Assembly (NCBI GenBank): GCA_914767715.1
Contig: OU612075.1
Coordinates: 20,336,001 to 20,400,000, forward strand
Direction: 5' to 3'
Length of the DNA stretch: 64,000 nt
Origin: Membranipora membranacea
Lineage: Eukaryota > Bryozoa > Gymnolaemata > Cheilostomatida > Membraniporidae
Positions 1 through 12,581 of the stretch are shown here, in pieces; the first letter of the stretch is position 1, and each line of letters opens with the position of its first letter. The position numbers and the translations under genes were made by a program. The notes beneath the pieces are model-generated. The model was not told the origin of the DNA. It ran no database searches and was given only the letters and a program-made list of their open reading frames with translations.

Positions 1-1848
1 TGAGGAGAACCATGAAAAGCTGCTTTGTGCAATCGAAACGACTGACTGGAAAGTGTTGACAAGCCAAGTCAGTAATGTGTCTGAACCTGCTGAAATCATC
101 ACAGACTACCTAGCCTTCTGCCTAGACGATTGTATACCAACGGTCAACAGGGTCATTTCTAATGACAAATCTTAGGTGAATGGTAAAATCAGGTCCCTCT
201 TCAATGCTCGGTCTGCTGCACTCCAAGATCGAGATTTAGACAAACTCCGATCCCTCAAAGCTGAGATCCAGAGAGAAATAAGAGCTGCAAAAAGATCTCA
301 TGCTAAGCACGTAGCCGAAGAATTTAAAACTAGCAATAAACGATCATGGCAGCAGCTGAAAAAGCTTCTTAAAATCAATAAACAACCAGCGAAAGAGTGT
401 AACGTTGGTTCCGACATTCTCAATGATTTTTATCTACGCTTTGAGAAGGTACTGCCACCTCCAGTATTACCACCAGTGGAAAGTGATCAGTGTCCTGAGA
501 TACGCGTAGATGAGGTCATCAAATGTCTACGTCAAACAGACCCAAAGATGGTTGCTGAAGATGGTGGCATATTCTCTGAGTCATCCTCTCTGTGATCTAT
601 TCAACAGTTGCATCAAGCTGGGTGAGTCTCCACTAATATGGAAAACTGCTATAATAAAACCAATTCCTAAATCAAACACTGCCAATGTAGCCAAGGATTA
701 TCGACTAGTGGCCCTTACGTAAATCGTGGCTAAAACATTTGTGAGGGTCACCAAACCTATGATATCTGGCTGTATGACGGACGAGTCCCAGTTCGCCTAC
801 AGAGAGCGCAGATCTACAGAGGATGCACTAGCGATGTTACTTGATATAGTTACTAAACATCTTGACTCCAACTCCAAAAACTATGTACGCTGCTTGTTTG
901 TTGATTTTACGAGTGCTCTTAACGCCATTAGCCCAAACACGCTGATAGACCAACTCGTAAATTCCCCCTACACGGCAACATCGTCAACCTTATATACAAC
1001 TTCCTGACAGATAGGAGACAAAATGAAGAATTTAAAGGTCAATTCTCTGCTGTCAAAACAACATCCACTGGCAGTTCACAGGGGTGCGTCTGAAGCCCAC
1101 TGCTATTCTCCATATATGTCCAGAATATGCCTTTACCACCATATGGTAACTACAACCTGATCAAATATGCAGATGACACTATCCTATTAGAGCTCTGCTC
1201 ACCTAAGACACCATCAACACTGGACTCAGCTGCGGAATTCCTCACTGACTGGTTTTGTGCCAATGACCTCATACTAAATGTCACCAAAATAAAGGAAATG
1301 ATTTTTAGTAACAAACGTGATAATCCAAGCTGTGATAACATCATCGTTAAGGGTACTGAGGTTCAACGAGTCGTTCAATTTGTATATCTTGCCACTTCTC
1401 TTGACTCAAAGCTCAATTTTAAAGATCATACCCAGTCTGTCGTTAGGAAAGCTAGAAAATGGCTTTTTATTATGAAACATCTATCATTCCTCAAAGTGCC
1501 TAAACCATTCAGATTGAGATGCTATGTCACATTCATTGAGTGCGTTTTTATTTACCATCTGTGCACTGTTTTTGGTCATAAATGTCCAATTCATGTCGTG
1601 AATCTATTGACAATGTGATCTCCACAGCAGGTTATCTAGCAGGATGCAGATTCTCCAACATATCTGATGTCTATGAACGTTGTTTTCACAATAAGTGCCT
1701 TAGAATGTAAGCCACTGAGAATGACCCTCTTTTTGAGCTAGATAAGCTGCCTTCAGGGCGCTACCGTGCCTTGAAGTGTAGAGTTGATATTCGTAAGAAC
1801 TGTTTTAGAGCACAATGCATCAAATTTTTAAATAAAACAATTTTCTGA
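1..1848 (+). pseudogene. Decayed non-LTR retrotransposon, reverse transcriptase region
   Basis: A broken reverse transcriptase of the CR1/jockey type can be followed through several frames from the left edge to a terminal stop at 1846-1848. The pieces include a pre-RT segment (about 180-570), a finger/palm stretch with QFAYRERRSTEDALAMLLD (about 790-840), FVDFTSALNAI (the usual F.D..KAFD block, altered) and YADDTILLEL, the catalytic YADD box (about 1167-1195). In-frame stops near 173 and 1708 and several frameshifts show it is dead. The 5' end lies outside the window. I infer an old insertion, because all frames are interrupted. Confidence 0.85.
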
Positions 1849-3424
1849 GTATTGTTTTATAACGGTTCAATACTGCAACATTTTTATATTATATAGTATT
1901 TTAATAGTTTTATTATGAGCTCAACAGACGCTTTTATTTCTCAACCACTCGGCAGAGACAGAATAGATTATCCTCTCCTAAATAATGGCCCGATCAAGGA
2001 ATTTCATCTGGTTTGAATCTCTCTACTCTTTGCCTAGATTCACAAATCTGATCACTGGATTTGAATTTGGTGCTCCCACTTTTCTGGTTGGAAGATCACT
2101 CAATAGTTAAAAAAAAGGAGTCCTTGTTGGCATGATGAACCAAGACAATCTGTGCACTGTCACACTATTGTAAGCGCAGCCTTACTGAAATTTGTCAATG
2201 TCAAGCGGTGAAATGCCTCAGTGGCCCCAGTAGTCCCATTTGGACTCCGTAGTCCCATTTCGGGCCCAGTGCTCAATGCCTTATCTCTCTCATTTGTAAA
2301 AAGGGCCCTGTCGACCACTGGGAGGGCACTCGACCACCTGGGCACCTGACTTCTGGCCTTGCACAAACTACAGATCAATATGTATTAATGGAGATATAAT
2401 AACCACCATTCAGAACATGAAAACTGGTAAAGAATGCCACATGCATAGCAGTAATAAGTGTTCTAAGGTAAAGACACATGGCGCTGCAATCGAATGAAAT
2501 ACCAAGTTTGCAGTGTACGTGTCCCTGTATTAGTGTGCCAAACCAAAAAGGGGGGGGGGGGGGTGGGCCGAATAAAGTGATAATGAAACACTTTTGTCAT
2601 TTATGTGTTTACTATGATGATGGATTTGGTTGGATTGGTCAGTACTATTCTACTTCAGTCTTGTATGCCTGGACTATAAGCCATCTGCCTCTGGTCCTAC
2701 ACTCCATAAAATTTGGCATCCTTCTTGATACTGACAATGTAGCGATCCTGGTTGTAACTGCTACATGGTAGGAATGACTGTCCTACTTACCGTGTACATG
2801 TGTACATTCTCCCATGTAGTTCTTGTTTTGCTTTCTAATTTTTTCAGAATTACATTTATTCACACTTCATATCTTGATAGTCTAAAAGCTAACCTAATCA
2901 AATAAAACAACCACTGTTACAGGTGGTTGGGTGGTTTTCTATTGGTCGTGGGTTTGAAATATATTTTTCCCTGTCCGTAAGATGTGACACATTTGTCAAC
3001 TTTCGAAAGTGCAAAAGCATGAGACCATGAAACAATTTTCTCGTGTAGTTTTGCTGTGATAGTAGCTTCTAAGACTTTGATATCTGGTGTGGTTGTAATT
3101 GTGATCCTTGGCAAAACAAACAAACATGTCCCAATGTGTTTCAACCATACCATTTTTTTTGCTTCATATGGTTTCCTGTTCCAATGCCTTTAATTTCTAT
3201 AAAAGTGTCAAGTATTATACAATATCAACTTTTTGCTTACCTTCCTGCCAGAATTATGACATATCTCATCATAACTTACGTATACGCCCTTTCTTACAGA
3301 TATACACAATACCCATCTATCTACATGTGATCACAAGGTACTGAGCTGACGACCAGTATTGGTAACATATCTGCTTCATTAGTTCGCCATCAAGTTTTTT
3401 TCATCTCACCGAGAGGCAAACAAC
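1849..3424. other. Intergenic, no gene seen
   Basis: I see no exon with supporting splice signals here. A run of about 13 G residues lies near 2551-2563. The remainder is AT-rich unique-looking sequence upstream of the first receptor gene. Confidence 0.5.
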
Positions 3425-6400
3425 ATGGTACACTACCATATATGGAGTGTTATATTTGTACTTCTGAATGCATGTAAGTTACCCATACAACAATAATCAA
3501 TGTGGAAGAATTAGAATGAAGGGTTCATTGCTAGTCTATCAGTAGATTGATGATTGTAATGGTAAATATAAACACACCAAAAATAACTTGAGTTGGTCAT
3601 ATTGTAGTTGTGCAGCACATAACCTCAAATAATGGACTTCCTCCGGAGAATGTAGGAAACTCGGCATACTCCACTTTCACCCCAATCATCTACAAAAGCT
3701 GTGCAGCAGCCTATTACCCACAAGGCTGGTTCTGTCACGAGTCTGTCGTTGGAGAAGAGCTTGAAATTGGTTATGATGTGACCTCACGTCCAAATTATGG
3801 ATACACAACTTATGTAAGTACCGTAGCTTAGTATTGTAAAATTCACCAAGAACATGAGGAAACAGTAAGCTTTCCATACCTTCTCTATATAATTCTGTCT
3901 TAGAAGCTTATATACTAGTTAATTACTGGACCATACAAAATCTTCATTTTCTGTATTTAGGATTTACATTGGTCGCATCAAACTGTCTTTGCAAAAAGTT
4001 TGTTTGAGTTTCATTAATTTCCTGGTATCACCAGTGCGGAGTTACTCATAAAGTGAATAGATTAATTTGTCAGCGGTTGTTATGGAGAAGATGGCATTGA
4101 TTGGATTTGGCACCAACCTAGTTTTTTAAACAATTATAACCAACATTGTGTAAAATTATGTAATCACTTTTCATCATAATTTTCAAGCAAGGCTCAAAAT
4201 AGAGGCATTGCATGGCATGGATAAGACCTGACCGCAATTATTTTTAAGAGATTAAATATGCTGATATCTATAGACTGATTTAGTTGGAGAAGCCAGCTCG
4301 ATACTGCTGAATGCTAACATCTCCCATCAATGTTATTACAGTTCAGCCATTATAGCTGAGTCTTCTATGATATCTCCTGTGATGCAATCAAAAATTTTGA
4401 AAGTGTCTTTATTGATCATGAACTGGGATTTTCTCCCCATATCCAGCCAATTTTTTTAATGCATAAATTGAATACCCTGGGGCCAAACGATGCAAGACTT
4501 TCTATGAGAAAAACATTCTTTCAATTTTGATTCATGGAGCAACTGCATGATATACCTTATTAGGTCAGACTTGAGTATAGCCAACAAACTGACTCGAGAA
4601 TTATAATACCAGACCTTTCTTATGATCCACAATATGAGTTTAAGTGATACCAAGTAGATTTTTTTCGATCATGTGCCTAACATTTCAGAAGATAATAGAG
4701 TCAATCCAAGAGCACCCACTTTTAGTAGGATAGTATTAAATAACTGCAGGAGAAGCAATCACGCTCTCTTGACCTGCCATAGCTCGAACAAATAAACGAG
4801 CAAACAGCTTGTTTCAATTTTTAGTTTTCTAGCAACGATATTAACTATATCAGCCCTTTCCATCAAATCTATCAATCAAAGTCTATGTATTAATGTATTT
4901 TGTAGATCAGATCATGGTATATAGAGAGTCCTCCCTTTAATGAAAAGGGGAAGGGTCAGATAATCAAGTCTAACGGAGGCAGATGCACTAAGTGCTCCAT
5001 CTCAAAACAATACAGGATGGAAGTAAATGGGATGTCTTATATGTACAGATATAAGATTATAAACTACAACAATAAATTCGATTACACATACCTAAAGACT
5101 GAACTGAAGTATGGTATGTTTAATTTACTGACTGTTCTATCATTGACAATTTTTCTGTTCTCTCAGTTAATTGCTAAGAGTTTAACTTCGTGCTTTTACT
5201 GTTGCAGCTACTGGAAAACATGTTCTTTTATAACTATCTTGTCCCATCTCTGACTACACACTTGACCACCTTACACACTTTTGTGTAATTTAATAGAAAG
5301 GAAGAACCTGACATGGCTTGTGACAGATGAGAGATTCTGGTATCATATCAGGGGAGATAACTTACATGTAGGAGCTAATGCTGAAGCTACAAGCTATCCT
5401 AGCCCTGATAGATATACACTAACTACTGATAATAATACAATACTCATGGATCATAACAATACATACAAGCATTGTAAGTATTAACATGTATGTTCTGTAT
5501 TGGACAAGAATCATCTACTATATCTAATAAATTTTACTGAAAAATACCTTTCACATATTTTAATTTGGCATAACGCTTTCATCTCAGTTTGTTTTGGTAA
5601 GTTTTTTAACCTTGGCACAAGAGTTATTCTTGTCAAAATTGGCTCACTTCATCATTGTTCTACATATTGTCATGTGTCTGATTGCTACTATCAGTATGCG
5701 GTTAGGTCTTCCATGTCAATGTTGATCAGTCAAGAGAAACTGCTGTGTGTCGAGTAGTAATTCTCCTCATGGGCTGACCTTAATACCTGGTATATCAGTC
5801 TCCTATTTGAACATGAAAAAAAAACCATATGATGATTATAATAATTATGATGATAGTATACAGTACAATGGTAAACAATACAGTACAATGGTAAACAATA
5901 CAGTAGTGCCTATAAACGCATATTATGGCTTTTTACTTCTATGTGCAACATATTCAAAATTTTCTTTACTTTTATAGTATCGTACAGCGTTGGTAAGACA
6001 GACTTAGCCGGAGTAGAGATATTAGTTCTGACAGTGTATACTCCTGGCTCAGTACCATTACAAAGAACCCTACAAGTCTCTGATATTTTTCCTCGCAATG
6101 TGACTTCTGATGAAACAAGTGAGTGATAGTTCTGATTTAGATAACATATATATGGCAGCGAGTAGTTGCATGTTCATCCTTCATAAAGTGTTTGTATTTT
6201 AACATACGACAAAGCTAACCTTGTCACATAACCCGTTTTTGTTTTGTGGCTGCATGACAAGTCTAATACAAAACAACTTGATGACACAATGGTTATGAAA
6301 TATTGCTACAACTTCTTGCATTCCATTACAAATGAAGATGATACTGATTTTCACTCACACAGCGCACCTTATTTTGTGATCACAATGTTATTACCAATTT

Positions 6401-7682
6401 CATCCTTTATTCTATGCCAAGGAAAACAACATTGTAGTATTTTGTTTATTGTGGTAACAAAAATAGGGACATAGATTTACCCCTTTGCAGGCATATTCTC
6501 ATGTGAATAAGTAGTTGATAATATGACAGCTAGCTGCCTCCAAGCTGTCAAGCCTCCCAAACCACAAAATAATGGTGTTCTCTTCTCATGTGTGATGAGT
6601 CATAATCGGTTTACATCCCTGGCACCTAACAACTTGTGCCACGTTGAGCATACGACTACATAGGCTAATTAAAGGCAATGCAACTCCTAAATAAAGTATG
6701 TCACTGATCCCAGCTGATAGTAAGTTATTGGTCATATAAGCTCATCCATTCCAATGTCTCATTTATAAGCGGGATAGCAAGTAACAGTAAAACAGCTTAA
6801 GATCTGTATTGAATTACATCAGAGGAATTCTGTAAAAATAACCCTGGTATGATGCGTTGTTTACTACAATAGGTATTATTTCAGTTGTAGTAGAAGCACC
6901 AGAGCTCACAGAAAAGACTTGGAAGGTGACATCTTGTACTCTCATTACCTTGTGGACGATGATTATATTGATCCATATATTGTTGTGTAGCAGAGCTCTC
7001 AGAAAACTCTGCTGTCTTCAGCACTCGTACATTGGTAAGTATGATATTTATTACATAATATATTGGTGTTAATTCGCAAGCAGTATGAGTCATCCCCATA
7101 AATTTGTCAACCTGCCATGTGTAGTTATGATTTTAAAGAATTATATTACTGTTGGTGTTACTGTTGGTGTTACTGTTGGTGTTACTGTTGGTGTTACTGT
7201 TGGTGTTATTGCCTATACTACAATAGTTCACTACAATATGTTTGTTTTGTTTTTGCACTCAGACTGAGAATATTGAAGACGTAAACCTGAAAGTATCTGT
7301 CTGTTCTCCTGTATTTTTGTTGCCTAGCTTCTCTGCTTTACAAAGTCTGCCATCTTGTCATAGTATGCTGTGTCGTGTACACCAAACATCAGCTCAGAGA
7401 TTATGTCCTTATGTCTTTGGTTTTTATTTGGTTTGGTCTCTTTCTTCAGAAAAGCAGCCTGCTATCAATGTCCATGTTAATAACTACAACTACACTCCTG
7501 CTGCCCCTGACATACTACGCTCCTTTGGGTCGATGTCTCTATCTGATCACAATATACAGCAAGGGGAACACGCCCCTTCTACCAGGAGTAATTCTATCCA
7601 TGAACCTGAGACCGGAGAACTACAGAGCCTCGATATGGAGTCTGTAAAACTAAGACTGCTGGATGACATCACTTCCAGCTAG
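3425..7682 (+). CDS. Type I membrane receptor-like protein, paralogue 1 of 3
   Basis: Seven-exon model: 3425-3473, 3608-3813, 4906-5113, 5297-5473, 5978-6118, 6885-7034, 7450-7682; about 387 residues. Splice phases are 1,0,1,1,1,1 and every junction is GT-AG. Exon 1 is a signal peptide (MVHYHIWSVIFVLLNA). Exons 2 and 3 form an outer domain with a GWFCH motif that aligns with GWYCYQ and GWFCYQ in the paralogues. Exon 4 is the near-invariant exon (starts ERKNLTWLVTDERFW). Exon 5 looks like beta strands (VEILVLTVYTPGS). Exon 6 holds the membrane span, about residues 277-296 (SCTLITLWTMIILIHILLC). Exon 7 is a cytoplasmic tail with GEHAPSTRSNSIHEP. The exon 4-5 pattern resembles an Ig-like sandwich without the usual cysteines, but I cannot name the family. 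A 12-bp minisatellite lies in intron 6. Function is unknown; surface recognition or adhesion is inference. Confidence 0.78.
7137..7210 (+). repeat. 12-bp minisatellite in intron 6 of receptor paralogue 1
   Basis: Five to six head-to-tail copies of the unit gttggtgttact lie between exons 6 and 7 of the first receptor gene. Confidence 0.9.
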
Positions 7683-8223
7683 CCATTAGGCACCGGTTCT
7701 GAATGTCTGTACTATGAGCTATACACTTTTTGGTTCGATAGCTCCGTATATTTAAATTACCCTGGAGGAGTAAAGTATTCACAGGTGGAAAGGTTTACCA
7801 TTTTACACACGTCTGAAACAGCTAAATCAAATTCTGACTAACAATACTCTCTCCATTTACAATGTATAGCCTCTCACCTTAACCTTACCTCAGCAGGCTT
7901 CTGAGATAAGGTTAATCTCACTCGAGCTAGCTGAAATTTAGTGCTAGCTAACATTTAGTCACCCCAAAACTAGCCAAACCTGTTACTCCTTCGCCAAGCT
8001 AAACTCTAGCTAACATTTACTCCTCTAGGATATGAAAGCCTTAATTTTTTTTCTAACTACATATTATAGAACTGTCTGCGTCATACTTGGTAACTGTTGA
8101 TTATGGGTGTGGATACTCGATTACTTTTTTACACATGTACAATATCATACATTTTATTTTTATTCCACTAGATGAATGAGTTTGTGTCACATTTCCTCTC
8201 CGGACCACACGCCATATCTTCAT
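7683..8223. other. Intergenic with a short inverted repeat
   Basis: No gene is visible. Arms of 15 bp at 7879-7893 and 7901-7915 are complementary with one mismatch around a 7-bp loop. Just after them, GCTAGC-rich sequence (about 7923-8030) resembles, in reverse orientation, a stretch near 44400-44515, which suggests a dispersed repeat. Confidence 0.5.
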
Positions 8224-8523
8224 CTACAGGAATTCACTCAGCTCAACTTTTTTATACTTCAGCTTTACAGCCTCTTTTTGAGAGTATGCTTGCCATAAAT
8301 GCATTTTATCCTCTCTAGTCTTGAACGCTTTGCCAGTTTTCCATTGTATTTTTTGGCTATATTTAAATAATAATGCCATAATTTTCATTGCTGCAATAAA
8401 CATTTTTCTGTCCAAAATGAGGATATTGAGAAGATTTGCTTGTTGTAAGATAGTTATCTTTTGAGCATCTCGCATCAGTTCATGGCACCTTGTGGTAAGA
8501 GATTCATAGCTATCTGGAGACCA
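8224..8523 (-). CDS. Candidate terminal exon of an unrecognised gene
   Basis: A 99-codon open stretch on the minus strand follows a plausible acceptor (AACACAG at about 8524-8530) and ends with a stop at 8224-8226. It is rich in Lys, Leu and Met and looks helical (for example LLNILILDRKMFIAAMKIM). A possible first exon starts at an ATG at 9683 (MQQQQQFIEKDSRVRHNL), but its apparent donor is in phase 1 and does not join directly to this phase-0 exon, so another exon would be needed. No domain is recognised. Chance reading frame remains possible. Confidence 0.35.
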   Translation of the reverse strand, partial: WSPDSYESLTTRCHELMRDAQKITILQQANLLNILILDRKMFIAAMKIMALLFKYSQKIQWKTGKAFKTREDKMHLWQAYSQKEAVKLKYKKVELSEFL

Positions 8524-10045
8524 CTGTGTTGTAACCAAAATTCTCAAGATAATTTGTTTTCACAATTGTATTTCCTCTAACTGTTGTGTTGGTGCTGGAT
8601 ACTTTGTAGGGTCTGTAGCGAGTAAATGGCCTACTAAGATGGACAAATCCAATTTTTATGTCTTATCTTCCAAGGTGATGATAGTTCATTTTCAAAGACC
8701 GAAAAGATTTTAGCACAATTAGGTATAAGTGGATTCAACCAGGGCAAATTTGTTGGAGGGACGTATTAGAAATAAGTAGTTTAATATGAGTTCTACTCGC
8801 AAACTGATAAAAAAGTTGTTGGAGTGTCTTGTACCATTTTTATAGTTGCATATTTGTTTGTATTTTCACAAGTTTAATGTGTCTCCATTTTAATGTTTGA
8901 TGGGTCATGATTTTGTGGTACCTAAATAAAATCAAATATCTTACTACACACGCCATTGACTCAATCGGGACTATAATATAATTACAGCTGGTGGCAACTT
9001 GAACCTAATGCTATATAATCCAAAGTGCCAAAATGAGGCAAAAACACTTATAGGGGCCAGCTGAAGGTTTAGAAAGGGTTGCCTTACATTACCGGCATTA
9101 CTGCCAGGGTTTATTTTTATATGCCTCTAAACGGAATATCATTGAAGCCAAAACAATATACACTTTACAACACCTTGAATCTTAAAATTCCAAAAATGAC
9201 AACGTGGCTAGAAAAACATGACATTCAATGCAGTTACTCCCATTAGATTTTGTGATGTGAAAAATGCAATTTAATTGGACAGATGATGCAATGATTCAAT
9301 GCTCAAAACAAGCTGAAAGAAAATACCAGGATGATCTAAAGCTTCTCCTTGTAAGCTCTTATATCAAATATCTGCTCTCACTTAGCTTTCCTGATAGCTA
9401 GGAGTGTATATCTGTAGCATCTATTATTACTGTAACTGTAACCAGTTTTCATAAAGTAGCCGATGGGTGCGGACAGTTATATCGCCATTCTCTGAAATTA
9501 ACATTCACTTAGAAGATGAATTTGGTGTTGCTCTTTTGGGATTTTCGAGGATGGGAGATTTAGAGTTTGACCTGTTGAATTCGATCTAATATACTGCACT
9601 GCTTTCGATTCTTTTGAGGGGTTACGACGTAAATTATGTCTTACTCTACTGTCTTTTTCTATAAACTGCTGCTGCTGCTGCATGAGCTGTATTTGTTAGC
9701 TTCAGTGAGAGGTTACAGATAACAGATATTTACTCGACTGACCAAACAGGTTAACTTATAGGTCTTTTCTATTAAAAACATTTTTTTGTGGAGCGGACAA
9801 AATGTTATCATTCAGTAAAATAATACTTTGGACGGATTTTTATAATTTTTTGTGCCTTGTAAAATGATATATGGTGACTCTTCACTTGTAATCTCTGCTT
9901 TCAGATCTTCATATTGTAACCTAAACATTTTAAACCATGTATTCAGCCCTTTTATGTCAAGGTTACTGCCATTTGCTGCAATATGTGGTCATTATTGAGA
10001 CATCTCATCACAACATTATTGCAACATTACATTTATCTTATTTAG
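8524..10045. other. Sparse region between two weak gene candidates
   Basis: Apart from the possible minus-strand first exon near 9515-9683 (CAG repeat coding for five Gln) nothing convincing is seen. Confidence 0.35.
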
Positions 10046-10609
10046 GTGTCGAATATTAGAAAGCGGCAGACAGGAGATGTCAAGGAGTTAATTGTCCAAT
10101 GCAAAGATCTGTCAGTGAGCATGTCATTTTGGCGGGTGATGGCGAGCTATCCCGTGGAGGAGGGTGGAGTGTATTAATAAAAATGTGGTGCTATTGTTTT
10201 AATTTGCCTATTACGTTAAATGCATCAAAAGAGGTCTCATGAATAAAAATCAGTTGTTTTTAAGTAATACATTTGAATCAGGCAGCGTGTAATTTGCTAC
10301 ACCATGTCTCAAAGTACAACATCTTAAAAATATGTACACTAAAATAGGTTGCACATTGACACAGCTTATTTCTTATTACAGTACACACCTCCTTCACGCA
10401 ACCTCACCCTTGATGGCATCAACAAGCTGGAGGACACTCTCTGTGTGTTCGTCACCATGGATGGGGAGTTGGTAACTATACCAACAGAACAAGTGAGGAG
10501 TAAACTCAAAACTACAGACGAGGAAGACATCCTGGCTAGACTACCTCTAACTGTCCGAGGGAAAAATACTGCAGGAGTTTTCCATTTGGTGAACAACCAT
10601 ATCATGTGA
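10046..10609 (+). CDS. Candidate last two exons of an unrecognised gene
   Basis: Two phase-0 segments join cleanly: 10046-10114 (acceptor TTTAG, donor GTGAGC; VSNIRKRQTGDVKELIVQCK) and 10382-10609 (acceptor ATTACAG, stop at 10607-10609). The second encodes 75 residues including LEDTLCVFVTMDGELVTIPT and ends HLVNNHIM. The composition looks like a real globular protein rather than noise, but no upstream exon or start was found and no family is recognised. Confidence 0.4.
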
Positions 10610-12581
10610 TTTTTACACATCTGGTGATTGGGAGTTGTCCACTTAAACCTACTGTAACCCTCGATGCATTATTTTTACTACACAAAAGATGTTGCACATG
10701 AAGTTAGTAGAATGGCTCAAGATTAATTTCCTAGCTATCTTTATCGCTACCATGAGAGCTATGATGACAACAGCCAATACCTTCATCAGACTGAACTAAC
10801 ATTACGTTGTGACAAGTCATGTGACCTATAGTGAGCCATAAAGACGAGCAAATAAAGAAAATCGTGAAGAGCATTCTTATATGGCTAAATCTTAAAAAAA
10901 ATTATACGCATCGCATCCATCCTCGTAACTTTACAATATGTATTCTGAGACATTGATGGATATAATGTGAATGTAAGAATGTGATAAACCAATTAGCCAA
11001 GAAGTTATGAGTAAAATACCATGGAGAAAAACATGTGTGTTCTACGGATAACTACCTTTGTATGTTGACCCGCTTTTAATAATGTGTCTGATTTTTTTTA
11101 GGAAGATATAGTACAAGATGTTTAAGGCAAGAAAATTAAGATCTCGCTCACTCAGCTCACTCACTAACGACAACATTCATTCGACGAAAAAGAAAATAAC
11201 CACTGACCCATTTAGTAAAAGGCTAGCGCTGAAGGGTCTATCATGCTAAATTATAAATAACATTTCTTTAGTTTTTTTTGCGTTTGATTGTGCATCGATT
11301 AGATATTCTGGTTACTTCAGAAAAATAACAATCTATATCAGAAGAATTACCATCGGGTCCAAACGAACAAGCATCATCTGCATATTTTAAAACATGAAAG
11401 TTCTGCCATCTAGATCTAATACTAATTAATTAATTAATTGATTTCCATTGCCGCATCTCGTATGGCAATTTGGCCTTGCGCCTCAACTAGCTGCGACATT
11501 GTCAAAGCTATTGCGCATGTAGGCCTCATCACCACTTTATATTTTTAGTTTTAGTTTTAGTTTGATGAAATAGAAACCAAACCAAACCAAAGGCTGGACG
11601 AGTTTGACCAGGTTTGATAGTGCCTATTCTCACATTGCCTACGAGTTACCAACCGCAGTATTGCAAAGGCGTGATTGAAAGGCACAGAAAATTGTATTTG
11701 AGACCCAACATGACTTACTACACTGAGCATCTTGACAGGTCAAAGATCAGATGAATAAATGACGTATCGAACTAACTATGCAGTGGCTACTGGCTATGTA
11801 TCTAAAGTAGTGTCTATTGAAAGTCACAGGCTACGTCCATCAGTAGAACAACTCTTCTCAGCAAATCATTGCTTCATAGCTACATGTAAATGCAATGACC
11901 TTCCATATTTTATTTGGGCAACCTGACCAGAATTTTTAAACCTTTTTCCCGAAAACACTGTAATAGTATGATTTCCATCTCGAAGTCACACTTACCAGCT
12001 CATAAATTAGTGTATAAAAGATATATATTATGTCCGTTTTGTTCGAGATACTTCAAAAGCATCAGTATGAGTTGTTATTCATTGCACATAAAATTGTCTC
12101 AGGGCTTCATTAGAAAATCAGGGGGTCTTATAACACCTACCGAAGCATAGGCATGGCAGCGAAAAATATTCTACTATCAATATTAGATTTTATAAATGAA
12201 CTGCAGAGTAATATTCATTATTGTAAGATGATTTTGATAGATTGTCTTTGGAGGGGAGATTTCAAAAAATATCAATATTGAAAATTGAATAAATTATCAA
12301 TCAGTGTAATCAACAAACATATTAGATGAATGATAAATGTTTATGGTGTAAGCATAAATACAATTTATATAGCGACTGAGAGTACAAACAGAGGAGGTGT
12401 AATAAGTATGATGAGCTGGGGGTTCTTAAAGGGTAAAAATTTGAAAAGCAAAAACAAATATAATAAGCACCAGCAAAATACCAGCCAACAATCCAGAGAT
12501 TATAAGAAAGGGAGGGTAACGAGGCATCATATAACAAACTGATTAATAAATATATTAAAATGTCAGCTCAAAGTGTAAACA
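10610..12581. other. Intergenic, no gene seen
   Basis: AT-rich sequence with small simple repeats (attaatta near 11418-11435; agttttagttttag near 11545-11562). No splice-supported coding segment found. Confidence 0.5.
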
